From an uncultured Lachnospiraceae bacterium (GTDB lineage Bacteria > Bacillota > Clostridia > Lachnospirales > Lachnospiraceae), in NCBI GenBank assembly GCA_902789665.1, contig CADAOY010000004.1, forward strand, positions 1 through 64,000: a stretch of 64,000 nucleotides of DNA. Direction: 5' to 3'. Shown here piece after piece: positions 18,232-27,239 of the stretch (position 1 is its first letter; each line of letters opens with the position of its first letter). A program made the translations under genes and the position numbers. The notes under the pieces were generated by a model, which saw nothing but the letters and a program-made list of their open reading frames with translations, was not told where the DNA came from and did not search any database.

Positions 18232-19602
18232 ATGGCAGCTGGTAAAAGTAAGACAGTTTTCTTTTGTAAGGAATGCGGGTATGAGTCTCCGAAATGGGTA
18301 GGACAGTGCCCGGGCTGCAAAGAGTGGAATACTATGGTGGAAGAAGTAGTTAGTAAAACCAAAACTGCTTCTTCCATTTCTATAGGGCTTCCTAAAGCAA
18401 AGGTAAGTACTCTTTCAGATATAGTAATTACAAAAGAAGATAAAATTTCAACTGATATAGAAGAACTCGACAGAGTGCTTGGTGGCGGTATCGTACCCGG
18501 TGCTCTTATTCTTGTGGGCGGTGACCCGGGTATAGGTAAGTCCACGCTTCTTCTTCAGATAAGCAGGCTTCTTAGCAATAAGGGGCAGGAAGTATTATAT
18601 ATATCCGGTGAGGAATCACAAAAACAGATTAAGTTAAGGGCTGAAAGAATCGGTGAATTCGGTGATAAGTGTAAGATATACTGTGAGACAGATCTTGATG
18701 CAATTCGTCAGACCATCACAAATGAAAAGCCGAATATCGTAATCATTGATTCAATTCAGACTATGTATGTAAGTGATATTTCCTCAGCGCCGGGTTCAGT
18801 ATCACAGGTAAGGGAAGCCACCGCAATACTTATGAGGCTTGCCAAGGAGCTTGGAATAGCCATCTGGATAGTTGGTCATGTTACCAAGGAAGGTACTGTG
18901 GCAGGACCAAGAGTATTGGAGCATATGGTGGATACAGTGCTTTATTTTGAAGGTGACAGGCATGCATCATACAGAGTGCTTCGCGGAGTGAAAAACAGAT
19001 TTGGTTCCACCAATGAAATCGGAGTATTCGAGATGCGTGAGCAGGGGCTTACACAGGTTGAGAATCCTTCAGAATATATGCTTAATGGAAGAATTGATAA
19101 TGCATCAGGAACCATTGTTTCCTGTGCTTTAGAAGGCTCAAGGCCACTTCTTATTGAGATACAGGCTCTTCTTACAAGAACCAATTTCGGTCTTCCAAGA
19201 AGACAGGCCCAGGGTACGGATTATAACAGAATTAATCTTTTGATGGCAGTGCTTGAAAAGAGAGTCGGACTTAATATGTCAGATCAGGATGCCTATGTTA
19301 ATATAACAGGCGGCATCAGAATTACAGAACCTGCAATCGACCTTGCAATAGTCTTAGCCATAACATCAAGCTTTCGTAATAAGCCGCTGGATACAGGCAT
19401 TGTTGCATTTGGCGAAGTTGGTTTGTCCGGAGAAATAAGAAGTATCAGTCAGATTGATAAGAGAGTGATGGAGGCCAAAAGGCTTGGTTTTACAACCTGT
19501 GTCGTGCCTTCTTCAAATAAATCATCACTTGAAAGCATAGATGGAATTAACATCATCTACGCAGGTTCGGTTGATGAAGCAATAAAAAATGTATTTAAGT
19601 AG
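18232..19602 (+). CDS. radA: DNA repair protein RadA (Sms)
   Basis: RecA-like ATPase that acts on branched DNA in recombination and repair. The 456 residues show an N-terminal zinc finger with paired Cys (CKECG and CPGCKEW), Walker A GGDPGIGKST (about 98-107), the RadA-specific KNRFGSTNE motif (about 255-263) and a C-terminal Lon-like domain (about 300-456). The start is just 2 bases after the preceding stop. In many Firmicutes clpC-radA is followed by disA; here a CPBP protease follows instead. Confidence 0.96.
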   Translation: MAAGKSKTVFFCKECGYESPKWVGQCPGCKEWNTMVEEVVSKTKTASSISIGLPKAKVSTLSDIVITKEDKISTDIEELDRVLGGGIVPGALILVGGDPGIGKSTLLLQISRLLSNKGQEVLYISGEESQKQIKLRAERIGEFGDKCKIYCETDLDAIRQTITNEKPNIVIIDSIQTMYVSDISSAPGSVSQVREATAILMRLAKELGIAIWIVGHVTKEGTVAGPRVLEHMVDTVLYFEGDRHASYRVLRGVKNRFGSTNEIGVFEMREQGLTQVENPSEYMLNGRIDNASGTIVSCALEGSRPLLIEIQALLTRTNFGLPRRQAQGTDYNRINLLMAVLEKRVGLNMSDQDAYVNITGGIRITEPAIDLAIVLAITSSFRNKPLDTGIVAFGEVGLSGEIRSISQIDKRVMEAKRLGFTTCVVPSSNKSSLESIDGINIIYAGSVDEAIKNVFK

Positions 19603-19613
19603 GAGGATTCAAA

Positions 19614-20432
19614 ATGGAAGGGAAAAAGAGAAAACACGTTATTACAGATAAGGTACCGGTTTTACTGGCTATAATTTATGGTATTGTAGTTCTTATAATA
19701 ACACAGATTGCAGCATTTATACCAACCTATATAACGAATATTTTTTTGCCTGTACAGGTAAGTTTTAATCCGATATTTGTTATCATATCGGCTGTAGTGG
19801 CATTGCTTATTTTTGTACTTTGGTATAAGCCGGAGTTCGCCGGATTTATTAAAACTTCGGAATACAAGTTAAATTTGTGGATTTTATTAATAGCATATGC
19901 GTTATACTTAGGAACATCATTTATTCAGATGGCCGTTGAACATTCATCGTTTAAGGTTACTCTGGTTGCCGTATGTACAGCCTTTGGAGCAGGTGTACTT
20001 GAGGAAGTTGCTTTTAGAGCCTATATGATTCCTATAATGATGAGAAAGAAGAAAGATATTGTGGCAGCAATTCTGGTATCATCCATTGTTTTTAGTCTGG
20101 TACATGGAGCTAATGCTTTATTTGGAGCCGATCCTCTTCGTACACTTCTTCAGGTTGCAGCAACTTTCTTCATTGGAATTGCCCTGGGAGCAATGTATCT
20201 GATGTCAGGAAATATACTTATTCCAATTGCAGTGCATTTTATTCATGATGTTATTGCTCTTAGTATTCAGGGAATAGCAACGGAAGATGGTATTGTTGAG
20301 GGTGGTTTAACTTTATCTTCTGTACTTTGGGATATACCGGCCCTTATAATTGGAGTTTTCGCACTTATTTATGTCCTTAAGAATAAAGAGGATATTATAA
20401 AACTGTGGGAGAAGAAGTGGACTCTCGAATAA
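19614..20432 (+). CDS. CPBP family intramembrane metalloprotease
   Basis: A 272-residue polytopic membrane protein with about eight hydrophobic helices. The CPBP (Abi/Rce1-like) active-site motifs are present: EEVAFR (about 127-132), FSLVHGAN with the second-site His, and HFIHDV near residue 204 with the third. Family members cleave prenylated or short membrane-bound peptides, or confer bacteriocin immunity; the substrate here is unknown. AGGAGG lies 6 bases before the ATG. It is the last gene of the run that begins at 8430. Confidence 0.9.
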   Translation: MEGKKRKHVITDKVPVLLAIIYGIVVLIITQIAAFIPTYITNIFLPVQVSFNPIFVIISAVVALLIFVLWYKPEFAGFIKTSEYKLNLWILLIAYALYLGTSFIQMAVEHSSFKVTLVAVCTAFGAGVLEEVAFRAYMIPIMMRKKKDIVAAILVSSIVFSLVHGANALFGADPLRTLLQVAATFFIGIALGAMYLMSGNILIPIAVHFIHDVIALSIQGIATEDGIVEGGLTLSSVLWDIPALIIGVFALIYVLKNKEDIIKLWEKKWTLE

Positions 20433-20445
20433 ATTATGTAAACAA

Positions 20446-20486
20446 GGTGGCAATAGGAAATGTCCTGTTGTCACCTATTGCATTTT
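20446..20486 (+). terminator. Hairpin after the CPBP gene with two alternative folds
   Basis: The segment at 20446-20457 can pair with 20464-20475 in a 12-bp stem (two G-U or G-T pairs), or its last 8 bases (GCAATAGG) can pair perfectly with CCTATTGC at 20474-20481, followed by ATTTT. Either could end the upstream transcript, although the T tract is short. The second arm overlaps the -35 of the tRNA-Trp promoter. Confidence 0.55.
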
Positions 20487-20506
20487 AAAAATCATTATGT
20501 TATAAT
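20478..20506 (+). promoter_or_regulatory. tRNA-Trp promoter
   Basis: TTGCAT (20478-20483), 17 bases, then TATAAT (20501-20506). The predicted transcription start is about 13 bases before the mature tRNA. Confidence 0.65.
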
Positions 20507-20525
20507 GGCACTTGTGTGTGGCCTT

Positions 20526-20596
20526 AGGGGAATCATACAATGGCAGTATGACGGTCTCCAAAACCGTTCATGGGGGTTCGAATCCCTCTTCCCCTG
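20526..20596 (+). tRNA. tRNA-Trp (anticodon CCA)
   Basis: A full cloverleaf can be drawn: acceptor AGGGGAA/TTCCCCT, D stem ATAC/GTAT, anticodon stem ACGGT/ACCGT around CTCCAAA, and a T arm with the TTCGAAT loop. The anticodon is CCA, reading UGG. Discriminator G is typical of tRNA-Trp. The 3' CCA is not encoded. Confidence 0.95.
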
Positions 20597-20599
20597 CTA

Positions 20600-20627
20600 A
20601 ACCTTATCAGAGATGATAAGGTTTTTC
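20600..20627 (+). terminator. Intrinsic terminator after tRNA-Trp
   Basis: A perfect stem, CCTTATCA at 20602-20609 with TGATAAGG at 20614-20621, a GAGA loop and a run of five T. Confidence 0.85.
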
Positions 20628-20663
20628 TTATGTATGAGGGAATTTAAGAATTGAGTAATTTTT

Positions 20664-22385
20664 ATGCAAGGATTTAGAAGATTAATATATATATTTTTTC
20701 TGTTCATATTTCTTTTTATGGTAGCGTTTATGCCGCTGAAAGTCAGAGCGACTGAAGGGATGGAGGCTACTTATAATCTTACATTTACCAAGACAGAACC
20801 GGATAATAAAACAGTAATTGAAGGCTCAGGCTATGTGCTTTATACGGATGAGGCCTGCAGGGTTAAGGCGCTTTATGCATCAGGGGCAGCAATGGATGAG
20901 TTCTTTACGGGAAATGATGGAAAAATCATTATCAACAACCTTAAGGAAGGCACCTATTATCTTAAGGAATCAACCACACCTTACGGATATGAGAGTGACA
21001 AAACTGTTTATAAGATAGAAGTATCCCCGCGCAAAATCAGTCTCCTGGACTCATCGACCAACTCAGCCTTAAAAGGCCTTAAGGGAGAGCCTATTGTTAA
21101 AGAGGTAAGTTTTAGCAATGTGGACTTTTTGGGAAACGGAATTGAAGGCGGGAGTTTTGCCATATATCCTGATAATAACTGCTTTAAGGCAATATCTGAG
21201 GTGAAAGCGGATTCAAAGGGAAATGTGACTTTCGAAGGAATTCGCTATGGAACATATTATTTAAGACAGACCAAGGCAGCAGCAGGATACAGGGCCTCAT
21301 GTAAACTTTATAAGGTGACAGTTTCGGAGGATGTGATTATTAATGACGGAAATGTGGATACAACCACGATTACGAACGATCAGACCTCTGACATTGTGCT
21401 TATTCTGGCAAGTGAAGAAGATAATACTGAGCTCATTAAGGGCGCCAAATTCGGCCTTTATACGGATCCGGACTGCACGGTAATGGTGGATACGGCCGTT
21501 TCCGATAATAACGGACAGATTATTTTTAATGATGTAACTTTAAGGGGAAGTCTGTATATCAGGCAGCTTGAAGTTGCAGATCCGATGGATAACGGCGGAA
21601 GAGCATACAGGATGTATGATAAAAGGATTTATACCGCAGTTATTGATGATCTTGGAAATGTGACTTTCCCAAACATTACCTATGAGGGTTTTGTATTCGA
21701 GGAATGCAGCGTTAATAAGATATTAAATGTTCCCGTAACAATTGTGTCGGTTGGCGCTCTGTGTAAATTCGAGGATGCAGGGGGGGAGACTTTATTAATT
21801 AATGATATTGGCAGGGAAGCTGAAAGCGTGATCTTCTCAATAAGCGCCATGCCGGGAACCGATACCCCTTCAGATAATAACAAACTGGTGGCATCATATG
21901 GAGCCACAGGACGCCTTGCAAGGGCAAATATGGACATAGATGTAACATTTATGCCTAATGATACAATATGGCGTTATAAGGTGGAAGAAGTGTCTTATCC
22001 GGTGGGATATGATGCGAGTGATGAAAGAATGGAATACTTAGTCAAAATCACCAAGGACGAAGAGGGCGAGATAACAGTTCGCTATGCCATAGACGGAAGC
22101 AAGTTTAAGTTATATAAGGACAGCACACAGATTGTATATACTCATACAAGAACTGAGGATTATGATTATCTTGTGGCGAAGGCTGAGGAAGAGGCAGCAG
22201 GTAACGAAAAAGCAGGAAGTGGCAGCCAGAGTATTAAGGAAACCGTGGTTAAGACAGAATATGTTCCTAACAGCGTTGTTGACAGTATTTATATTATTGT
22301 GCCGGCGGCTTTGCTGGTATTACTGATAATTCTTGCAGTATTCTTTGCAATTAAACAGTTTGGAGGCAAAAATATATCCCTCTAA
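20664..22385 (+). CDS. SpaA/Cna-B-fold surface protein with C-terminal membrane anchor
   Basis: A predicted exported protein of 573 residues: signal peptide (about 1-31, ending near VRATEG), three or more prealbumin-like (SpaA/Cna-B) repeats recognisable by the alternation of FALY-type and GTYYLKE/GTYYLRQ segments, then a less typical domain, and a single C-terminal helix (about 542-565) followed by a short positive tail. No LPXTG sorting signal is visible, so it probably stays in the membrane. SpaA-fold domains often carry isopeptide bonds between Lys and Asn; the candidate Glu and Lys residues were not traced. The ribosome binding site is weak. Function is likely adhesion or structural. Confidence 0.78.
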   Translation: MQGFRRLIYIFFLFIFLFMVAFMPLKVRATEGMEATYNLTFTKTEPDNKTVIEGSGYVLYTDEACRVKALYASGAAMDEFFTGNDGKIIINNLKEGTYYLKESTTPYGYESDKTVYKIEVSPRKISLLDSSTNSALKGLKGEPIVKEVSFSNVDFLGNGIEGGSFAIYPDNNCFKAISEVKADSKGNVTFEGIRYGTYYLRQTKAAAGYRASCKLYKVTVSEDVIINDGNVDTTTITNDQTSDIVLILASEEDNTELIKGAKFGLYTDPDCTVMVDTAVSDNNGQIIFNDVTLRGSLYIRQLEVADPMDNGGRAYRMYDKRIYTAVIDDLGNVTFPNITYEGFVFEECSVNKILNVPVTIVSVGALCKFEDAGGETLLINDIGREAESVIFSISAMPGTDTPSDNNKLVASYGATGRLARANMDIDVTFMPNDTIWRYKVEEVSYPVGYDASDERMEYLVKITKDEEGEITVRYAIDGSKFKLYKDSTQIVYTHTRTEDYDYLVAKAEEEAAGNEKAGSGSQSIKETVVKTEYVPNSVVDSIYIIVPAALLVLLIILAVFFAIKQFGGKNISL

Positions 22386-22685
22386 ATGATGCATAAGCCC
22401 GGATACTGTGTTATAATTTACTTTAGCAGGTTAAAATAGTAGCAGATTTTTTGGCAAAAAAAGGTCAAAAAATCAAATTTGGCTAATATTGTGTTAAAAT
22501 TAAGCAATATTATAGTAGATTTTTATTCGGATTAGCAATATAATTCTTATTGAAAGCTGAGGTGTGGCGCTCACACCTTAGTTATTCCGAAAGAATTCCC
22601 CTTTTACACAAAGCAAAATCCGAAGGCTTCCCCCTTCGGATTTTTGTTTTACAGAAGAGTTGCTCCGAATGTTGGAGAAAAACTT
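22386..22685 (+). promoter_or_regulatory. Structured 300-base leader before the hybrid kinase gene
   Basis: This gap holds three inverted repeats. The first is an A/T-rich pair, GATTTTTTG at 22445-22453 with CAAAAAATC at 22466-22474. The second is a 7-bp hairpin, AGGTGTG at 22560-22566 with CACACCT at 22572-22578. The third is a strong terminator-like hairpin at 22617-22642. A copy of the terminator 5' arm core (CCGAA at 22588-22592) lies between the last two and could compete for its 3' arm. It may be a short RNA or an attenuator for the kinase gene. I recognise no known riboswitch class. Confidence 0.4.
22617..22650 (+). terminator. Intrinsic terminator directly before the kinase gene
   Basis: A 10-bp stem (AATCCGAAGG at 22617-22626, CCTTCGGATT at 22633-22642), a six-base loop and a T-rich tail. 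The kinase start codon is only about 36 bases further on, so the hairpin may act on kinase expression as well as ending upstream transcription. Confidence 0.8.
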
Positions 22686-25547
22686 ATGACGTACTTTTAT
22701 GTGGTATTGATATTTCATATTATTATGGCATTTACCGCTTTTAGTATGTCTTTTTTTATTTTCTCGGACCATACTTCTTCTAACCACAAATTCCTTGGTA
22801 TGGCATGGCTTTCCTTATGCATCTCTCTTTTGGGACAGGTTTACAGTATTGCGTCGGCGGATTTTAAGGATACGATTTTCTCAAACAGGATAGAACTTAT
22901 AGGTCTGTTTTTCTTAAATATCTTTATGTTCCTCTTTATCATAAGAATGGTGGAAAGCAAAGTTTCCATTTGGATAATATATCTTATGGTATTACTGGAA
23001 TTTGCAGCTTTGATGTTCCTTTGTACAGGCGACAGGCATATTTTTTACTATGTTACTGTTGAGTTCACCAAGGTCAAAGGTTTCCCAAGATTACAGGTTA
23101 CATATGGTATAGTGGCTATTTTCATCAATGCATTTAACGGTATTTTATTTGCAGTCAATCTTTTATTAATTCTAATTGATTATTTCAAAAATCGCCGCAA
23201 CTATGGCAAGGAAATGCTCTATCTGTCGTATTCATATTTATTGTCATTTTTAGGCGTTATATATACCATGGCTTTGCAGGGCGGATTCCTGCCATATAAG
23301 CTGGATGTGGGATTTGATCCGCTCTATTTAATCGCATTTGCATCCCTGGGATTTTTCACCATGGTTGTTTTCAAATACAGAATATTCGATACGATTTCCA
23401 TAGCGAAAGAGGACGTTCTTAAAAACGTAAATGAAGGTCTTTTAATTATCGATATAGGTCACAGGCTTTTGTTTGTTAATGAAACAGCCCTTGAACTTTA
23501 TCCGTCACTTAAGGATAAGAAGGACAAGGAAGCCACCATTAATGAACTTTTCAGCAATAATAAGAAAACTATTACGAGAGGCGAAAACACCTACTATATT
23601 TCGGTTTTGCCTATTTATAACAAAAACAGAATCAAGGGTTACAATATCTGGATTTTTGATAAAACAGATGAGGCGCAGTCTACAGCCAAACTTCTTGAAC
23701 TTAAGGAAGCAGCGGAAGAAGCAAGTAAGGCTAAATCAGTCTTTCTTGCCAATGTATCCCATGAGGTAAGAACACCTATGAATGCCATTATGGGTACAGC
23801 TGAGCTGATGAAAAGAGAAGAGAACAGCCCGAGAAATAATAAGTACATTAATGACATAATTAGTGCCAGCAACAGCCTTTTGTCCATCATTGATGATATC
23901 CTTGATTTCTCAAAAATTGAAAAAGGCAAACTGGAGGTACATGAAGGTGATTACAGTTTAGGTCAGATAATCAAAGAGATGGCTTCCATTTTGGATGTAA
24001 GACTCGATGGCAAGGATGTTAGTCTTATAATAAATGTTGATGAGACGCTGCCTTCGTATTTTTACGGCGACGAAAGCCATGTAAGACGTATCATGGTTAA
24101 CCTTTTAAATAATGCAGAAAAATATACTTTATATGGCAAGATTACTCTTAATGTCGGTTGGAGCAAAGAAGAGGGAGATATAGCAGATATCAGGGTTTCT
24201 GTTGAAGATACGGGTATAGGTATCAGTAAAGATGATATGGAAAGACTTTTTGAAAGTTTTGAAAGAGCAGAAACTGCAAGAAAAAAGAATATCCAGGGCT
24301 TCGGTTTGGGCCTTGCCATAACAAAGGGACTTATAGAGAGCATGGACGGCGAAATCTCTGTTGAGAGTGAGGAAGGAGTAGGAAGTACATTCTCCTTTAA
24401 TATTAAGCAGAGAATCGTGGATTATACTCCGCTTGGCAAACTTGAAGATCTGAAAACCCAGGAAAGCAATGTGGATGATGAGACATTCATAGCTCCGCAG
24501 GCGAGGGTTTTGCTGGTGGATGATAACCAGGTTAACCTTAATGTTATCAAGTCATTGATTGATGTATATAAGATTCACTGCAGCACGGCAATCAGTGGCG
24601 AAGAAGCCCTTAAGAAAATGAACACCAGCCATTATGACCTGGTATTTATGGACCAGATGATGCCTGGTATGGACGGAATTGAAACCACAAGGCGCATCAG
24701 AGAAATGGCAGACCCTGCCAAGAACAGTATTCCTATTATAGCGCTCACAGCCAATGCGTTAGAGGGCGTTCGCGAAATGCTTCTTAAGAACGGTTTCCAG
24801 GATTATGTGGCCAAGCCTATGAGCATCAAGGTGCTTGAGAAGGTGCTTAAAAAATACATCCCTGCCGAATATATCATCTATGTAGACAGAGAGCATCCTG
24901 AAGAGATAGTGGGAAGAAGTATCGTGATTCCTGATGTGGATGTGGAAAAAGGTATAGAGAATTACGGCAACAGCCGAACCAGATATTTAAGCGTGCTGAA
25001 ATATATTTATGGGGACGGCGCCGGAGCAATGCGAAGAATGTCCAATTATATGAAGGATGAGGATTACAACATGCTTTCATATGAGGTTCATGCAATAAAA
25101 GGCCTTTCAGCAGGTATCGGTGCAGACAAGATAACGGAGGAAGCCAAAAACCTGGAGAGGGCATGCAAGGAAAAAGATGCGGATTTCATTCAAAAGAATT
25201 ATCCGTCATTTATTGAGAAATACGCCATGCTTCTTGCCAATGTTAAATATGTACTTAAGGATAATGATGTTACAGTTGGCGGTGAAGGCGAGGGTACGGA
25301 CGGAACCGGAGAACAGCTTAAACTGGGCGATCTTCGAATATATCTTAAGAAACTTAATGATGCGCTTGAGCTTCTTGAACAGCAGGAGGCAGCTGAGATT
25401 ATTAATGAACTTCTTAAAAAGAAGATGTCGGATGAACTTAGAAATGCGCTTAACAAGGTCCGCTCGGACATTGATGAATATGAATATGACAGCGCGAAAG
25501 AAAGATTAAGTCATATCAAAAAGATTAAAATCACCGACGAGGCATAA
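22686..25547 (+). CDS. Hybrid sensor histidine kinase: 7TM, PAS-like, HisKA, HATPase, receiver, HPt
   Basis: A 953-residue membrane sensor with a full phosphorelay in one chain. Seven N-terminal helices (about 1-230) resemble the His_kinase_7TM domain and are followed by a PAS-like region (about 245-345). The H box NVSHEVRTP has the phospho-His at 359, the ATPase has DTGIGIS and GLGLAI, the receiver has LLVDDN and phospho-Asp 656 in FMDQMMPG, and the HPt domain has His 802 in EVHAIKGLSAG. The ATG at 22686 has GGAG 8 bases upstream; a TTG at 22644 would lie in the terminator T tract. No output regulator is adjacent. Ligand unknown. Confidence 0.92.
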   Translation: MTYFYVVLIFHIIMAFTAFSMSFFIFSDHTSSNHKFLGMAWLSLCISLLGQVYSIASADFKDTIFSNRIELIGLFFLNIFMFLFIIRMVESKVSIWIIYLMVLLEFAALMFLCTGDRHIFYYVTVEFTKVKGFPRLQVTYGIVAIFINAFNGILFAVNLLLILIDYFKNRRNYGKEMLYLSYSYLLSFLGVIYTMALQGGFLPYKLDVGFDPLYLIAFASLGFFTMVVFKYRIFDTISIAKEDVLKNVNEGLLIIDIGHRLLFVNETALELYPSLKDKKDKEATINELFSNNKKTITRGENTYYISVLPIYNKNRIKGYNIWIFDKTDEAQSTAKLLELKEAAEEASKAKSVFLANVSHEVRTPMNAIMGTAELMKREENSPRNNKYINDIISASNSLLSIIDDILDFSKIEKGKLEVHEGDYSLGQIIKEMASILDVRLDGKDVSLIINVDETLPSYFYGDESHVRRIMVNLLNNAEKYTLYGKITLNVGWSKEEGDIADIRVSVEDTGIGISKDDMERLFESFERAETARKKNIQGFGLGLAITKGLIESMDGEISVESEEGVGSTFSFNIKQRIVDYTPLGKLEDLKTQESNVDDETFIAPQARVLLVDDNQVNLNVIKSLIDVYKIHCSTAISGEEALKKMNTSHYDLVFMDQMMPGMDGIETTRRIREMADPAKNSIPIIALTANALEGVREMLLKNGFQDYVAKPMSIKVLEKVLKKYIPAEYIIYVDREHPEEIVGRSIVIPDVDVEKGIENYGNSRTRYLSVLKYIYGDGAGAMRRMSNYMKDEDYNMLSYEVHAIKGLSAGIGADKITEEAKNLERACKEKDADFIQKNYPSFIEKYAMLLANVKYVLKDNDVTVGGEGEGTDGTGEQLKLGDLRIYLKKLNDALELLEQQEAAEIINELLKKKMSDELRNALNKVRSDIDEYEYDSAKERLSHIKKIKITDEA

Positions 25548-25589
25548 TGTGATATAATCATAATAACAAACTTAAGTGGGGGTGGGACT

Positions 25590-26060
25590 ATGCTTGAGAA
25601 TGAACAGTTAAGTACAGAACAGATACTGGAGAAATATCGTGATGATGCAGCGCTGCTTATGAAATATGTGCCATATCTTAAAAAGAAACTTGGTGAATAT
25701 AAGCCGCAGCTTCATAAAGTTGAAGGAGAGGATAACAGGAATATTATGATTCCTATCTTCGACAGCACCCTTCTTCAAATGGCAGAAGAGGTGGGGAACC
25801 TTCAGTTTATGAATGAGAATTATGCTTATGTCTATAAGAAATACAGAATGACAGACAGCAATGATGAGCTCTATCAGATTAACAAGGCAGGAATCCAGAA
25901 TATGGATCTTCTGTGGGGCATCCTCTCTAAATATATCCTTAAAGGAAGAGTGAAAGGGCTTATCTGGCAGGAAGGCGTGGCAAACGGAGTTATGCTTGCA
26001 GCCATTCAGAAGATGAATGATATAATCCTTTTCTGGACGAAGGAAGATAAGACTTTGTAA
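25590..26060 (+). CDS. Protein of unknown function
   Basis: A 156-residue soluble, largely helical protein with no recognised motif. It begins with a Glu/Leu/Lys-rich segment (about 1-40) and ends with two hydrophobic helices (about 108-150). A GTGGGGGTGGG purine-rich stretch precedes the ATG, and TATAAT at 25553-25558 may be its own -10. It lies 42 bases after the hybrid kinase and converges with the NYN gene 10 bases away. The position suggests a link to the kinase, but nothing in the sequence proves it. Confidence 0.65.
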   Translation: MLENEQLSTEQILEKYRDDAALLMKYVPYLKKKLGEYKPQLHKVEGEDNRNIMIPIFDSTLLQMAEEVGNLQFMNENYAYVYKKYRMTDSNDELYQINKAGIQNMDLLWGILSKYILKGRVKGLIWQEGVANGVMLAAIQKMNDIILFWTKEDKTL

Positions 26061-26070
26061 GATAATTTTT

Positions 26071-27117
26071 TTACGCTTTTTTGGATGACTGTCTTATTCT
26101 CTTTGGAGAGGTATTGGTATTGTTTCTTGAAGCAATCTTTCTGCCATTAACTGTAGGCTTCTTGGCTTCAAGCACAGCCTTCATTGCCTTCTCATCCACA
26201 ACTGTTACAGTACGTCCAAATGGGCTGACTGAGAGGGTATCGAAATCAGAAAGCAGCTTGGAGAACTTGTTGTAGCCATAATTGGTTACATCAAATGTCG
26301 GGTCCATAGCCAGGAGTTTCTGATTAAGAAGACCTGTATTCATTGTATATTTGTCTGCAGTAGAGAGAATGGTAAGAATCTCTTTCTCCACAAGGTCAGT
26401 GGATATTCCATTATCTGTAAGATAAGCAGTAACCGCATTATCTTTATTAACCAGATTGATGGACTTAAACTGCTGCAGGAACTTGGAAAACTTGGTATAT
26501 CCATAGTTTCTTGTATCAAATGCAGGATCAAGTTTGGTAAGCTTTGAACCTAACTCACCGATATCCATGGAGTTGGACTCATTGCCGTTCTCGATAATGA
26601 TACGCTTAACGTATGACTCGATAACAGGAAGTGGAGTAACGCCTTCCGCATTCTCATTCTTATCCGAGCCGTCATTAATTGAATCGTCTGATAAGATATC
26701 AAGGAAAAAGAATCTTTCGCATGAGATTCTAAATGGCTCCGGTGTCTTTCTTTCGCCCATTCCGATTACCATCATGCCTGATTCCCTCAATCTGCTTGCC
26801 AGTCTTGTAAAATCACTGTCGCTTGTAGCTAAGCAAAAACCATCAACCGAGCCTGAATAAAGGATATCCATGGCATCAATTATCATGGCTGAGTCTGTGG
26901 AATTCTTGCCCTGAGTATAATTATACTGCTGCATTGGATTGATTGAATTCTCCAAAATGGCATCCTTCCAGCCTCTGTTGGTTGGCTTGGTCATGTCGCC
27001 ATAAACTCTTTTATATGTGACTTTACCGTATTTGGTAAGCTCTTCGAGTATTGTTTTGGTATATTTTGCTGAGATATTGTCTGCATCAATGAGCAGAGCA
27101 AACTTTTTTTCTTCCAT
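26071..27117 (-). CDS. NYN-domain nuclease-like protein with two OST-HTH/LOTUS domains
   Basis: A 348-residue cytosolic protein. The N-terminal NYN/PIN-like domain (about 1-140) keeps the acidic residues expected for the metal site: LLIDADN, the GKNSTDSAMIIDAMD segment and CLATSDSDF. Two tandem LOTUS (OST-HTH) domains follow, recognisable from repeated FDxxNYGYxKFSK motifs (one in each), giving an RNA-binding half. The family resembles the NYN-LOTUS proteins related to eukaryotic Limkain b1/MARF1. RNA cleavage or binding is inferred. The start at 27117 is chosen because AAGGAG lies 8 bases upstream; an in-frame ATG 33 bases earlier lacks a site. It is divergent from purL. Confidence 0.88.
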   Translation of the reverse strand: MEEKKFALLIDADNISAKYTKTILEELTKYGKVTYKRVYGDMTKPTNRGWKDAILENSINPMQQYNYTQGKNSTDSAMIIDAMDILYSGSVDGFCLATSDSDFTRLASRLRESGMMVIGMGERKTPEPFRISCERFFFLDILSDDSINDGSDKNENAEGVTPLPVIESYVKRIIIENGNESNSMDIGELGSKLTKLDPAFDTRNYGYTKFSKFLQQFKSINLVNKDNAVTAYLTDNGISTDLVEKEILTILSTADKYTMNTGLLNQKLLAMDPTFDVTNYGYNKFSKLLSDFDTLSVSPFGRTVTVVDEKAMKAVLEAKKPTVNGRKIASRNNTNTSPKRIRQSSKKA

Positions 27118-27210
27118 TTTGCTTCTCCTTATGAAGATATAAGTGGTCAAACCCTTGAAAAACGGGGCTTTGGCACCATTCTTATAAATTATAACACACT
27201 TATTTCATCA

Positions 27211-27239
27211 TTGAAAAGATAATAAATAAAAGTTATAAT
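27211..27239 (+). promoter_or_regulatory. purL promoter
   Basis: TTGAAA (27211-27216), 17 bases, TATAAT (27234-27239). The leader to purL is only about 25-30 bases, too short for a purine riboswitch. On the opposite strand TATAAT at 27188-27193 could serve the NYN gene, with a poor -35. Confidence 0.7.

Noticed and set aside
22644-22685. TTG start for the hybrid kinase
   Set aside because: It lies in the T tract of a terminator with no ribosome binding site; the ATG at 22686 has GGAG at good spacing.
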